17,128 bases of DNA from Cyclostephanos tholiformis (lineage: Eukaryota > Bacillariophyta > Thalassiosirophyceae > Thalassiosirales > Thalassiosiraceae), in assembly GCA_036939975.1 (NCBI GenBank), contig JALLPB010000352.1, positions 1 to 17,128 on the forward strand, in the 5' to 3' direction. Both the position numbers and the translations under genes were made by a program. Shown piece by piece: positions 17,091 to 17,128 of this stretch. How positions within the stretch are numbered: position 1 is the stretch's first letter; every line of letters starts with the position of its first letter. The notes below the pieces were generated by a model. It was given only the letters and a program-made list of their open reading frames with translations, was not told the DNA's origin and searched no databases.

Positions 17091-17128
17091 GTCCACAAAA
17101 AGGCCCCAAACCTCTCAAAAACCCCTCT

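Overview
This window looks like nuclear DNA of a eukaryotic microalga. A diatom or related stramenopile is my best guess. The basis is one long, intron-poor, low-complexity, CpG-rich ORF next to repeat-rich DNA, and retroelement proteins (a tyrosine recombinase with HSIRAG / HWSS / YIRKQ motifs and an RT-RNase H tail) of a type I associate with such algae. The family resemblance is from memory and unchecked, so the taxon is only a moderate inference. There are no prokaryotic operons, rRNA, tRNA or CRISPR signals.

Layout. (1) Positions 68-2638 hold one intact ORF of 856 aa, unrecognised, very acidic/basic and low in complexity, with a 21-aa tandem repeat. It is the only plausible live gene. 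(2) Positions 2995-5330 are a short LTR retrotransposon on the minus strand: 104-bp LTRs, 5-bp target duplication with one mismatch, G-tract before the 3' LTR, and a decayed Gag-like coiled-coil reading frame without polymerase. Minus-strand coding-like sequence flanks it on both sides. (3) Positions 5671-9860 are non-coding repeats: an A-B-B-A-B direct-repeat cluster, a diverged long repeat whose partner lies about 9.9 kb downstream, a degenerate minisatellite, a perfect 16-bp hairpin and a CA/TG-rich degenerate array. (4) Positions 9861-11764 (+) carry a broken DDE integrase (HHCC finger, D, D and E all visible across frameshifts) with an acidic C-terminal extension. (5) Positions 14913-12015 (-) carry a broken retroelement with RT connection/thumb, RNase H and, in an overlapping frame, a tyrosine recombinase: a DIRS-like layout. 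A further decayed coiled-coil frame upstream (15990-15020, minus) may be its Gag. (6) The recombinase is interrupted by a 431-bp MITE-like element (12258-12688) with short inverted repeats and an 8/9-bp target duplication. Removing it with one duplication copy rejoins the reading frame between two catalytic motifs. (7) The right end holds simple repeats, the second copy of the long diverged repeat and an AT-rich tail.

Overall this is a transposon graveyard beside a CpG-rich gene. Several in-frame stops in the TE remnants are TGA where an arginine CGA would be expected, and CpG is scarce by eye in the remnants, which suggests methylation-driven decay. I found no coherent new defence or metabolic system. 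The best-supported unusual items are the nested insertion in the DIRS-like recombinase and the small complete LTR element.
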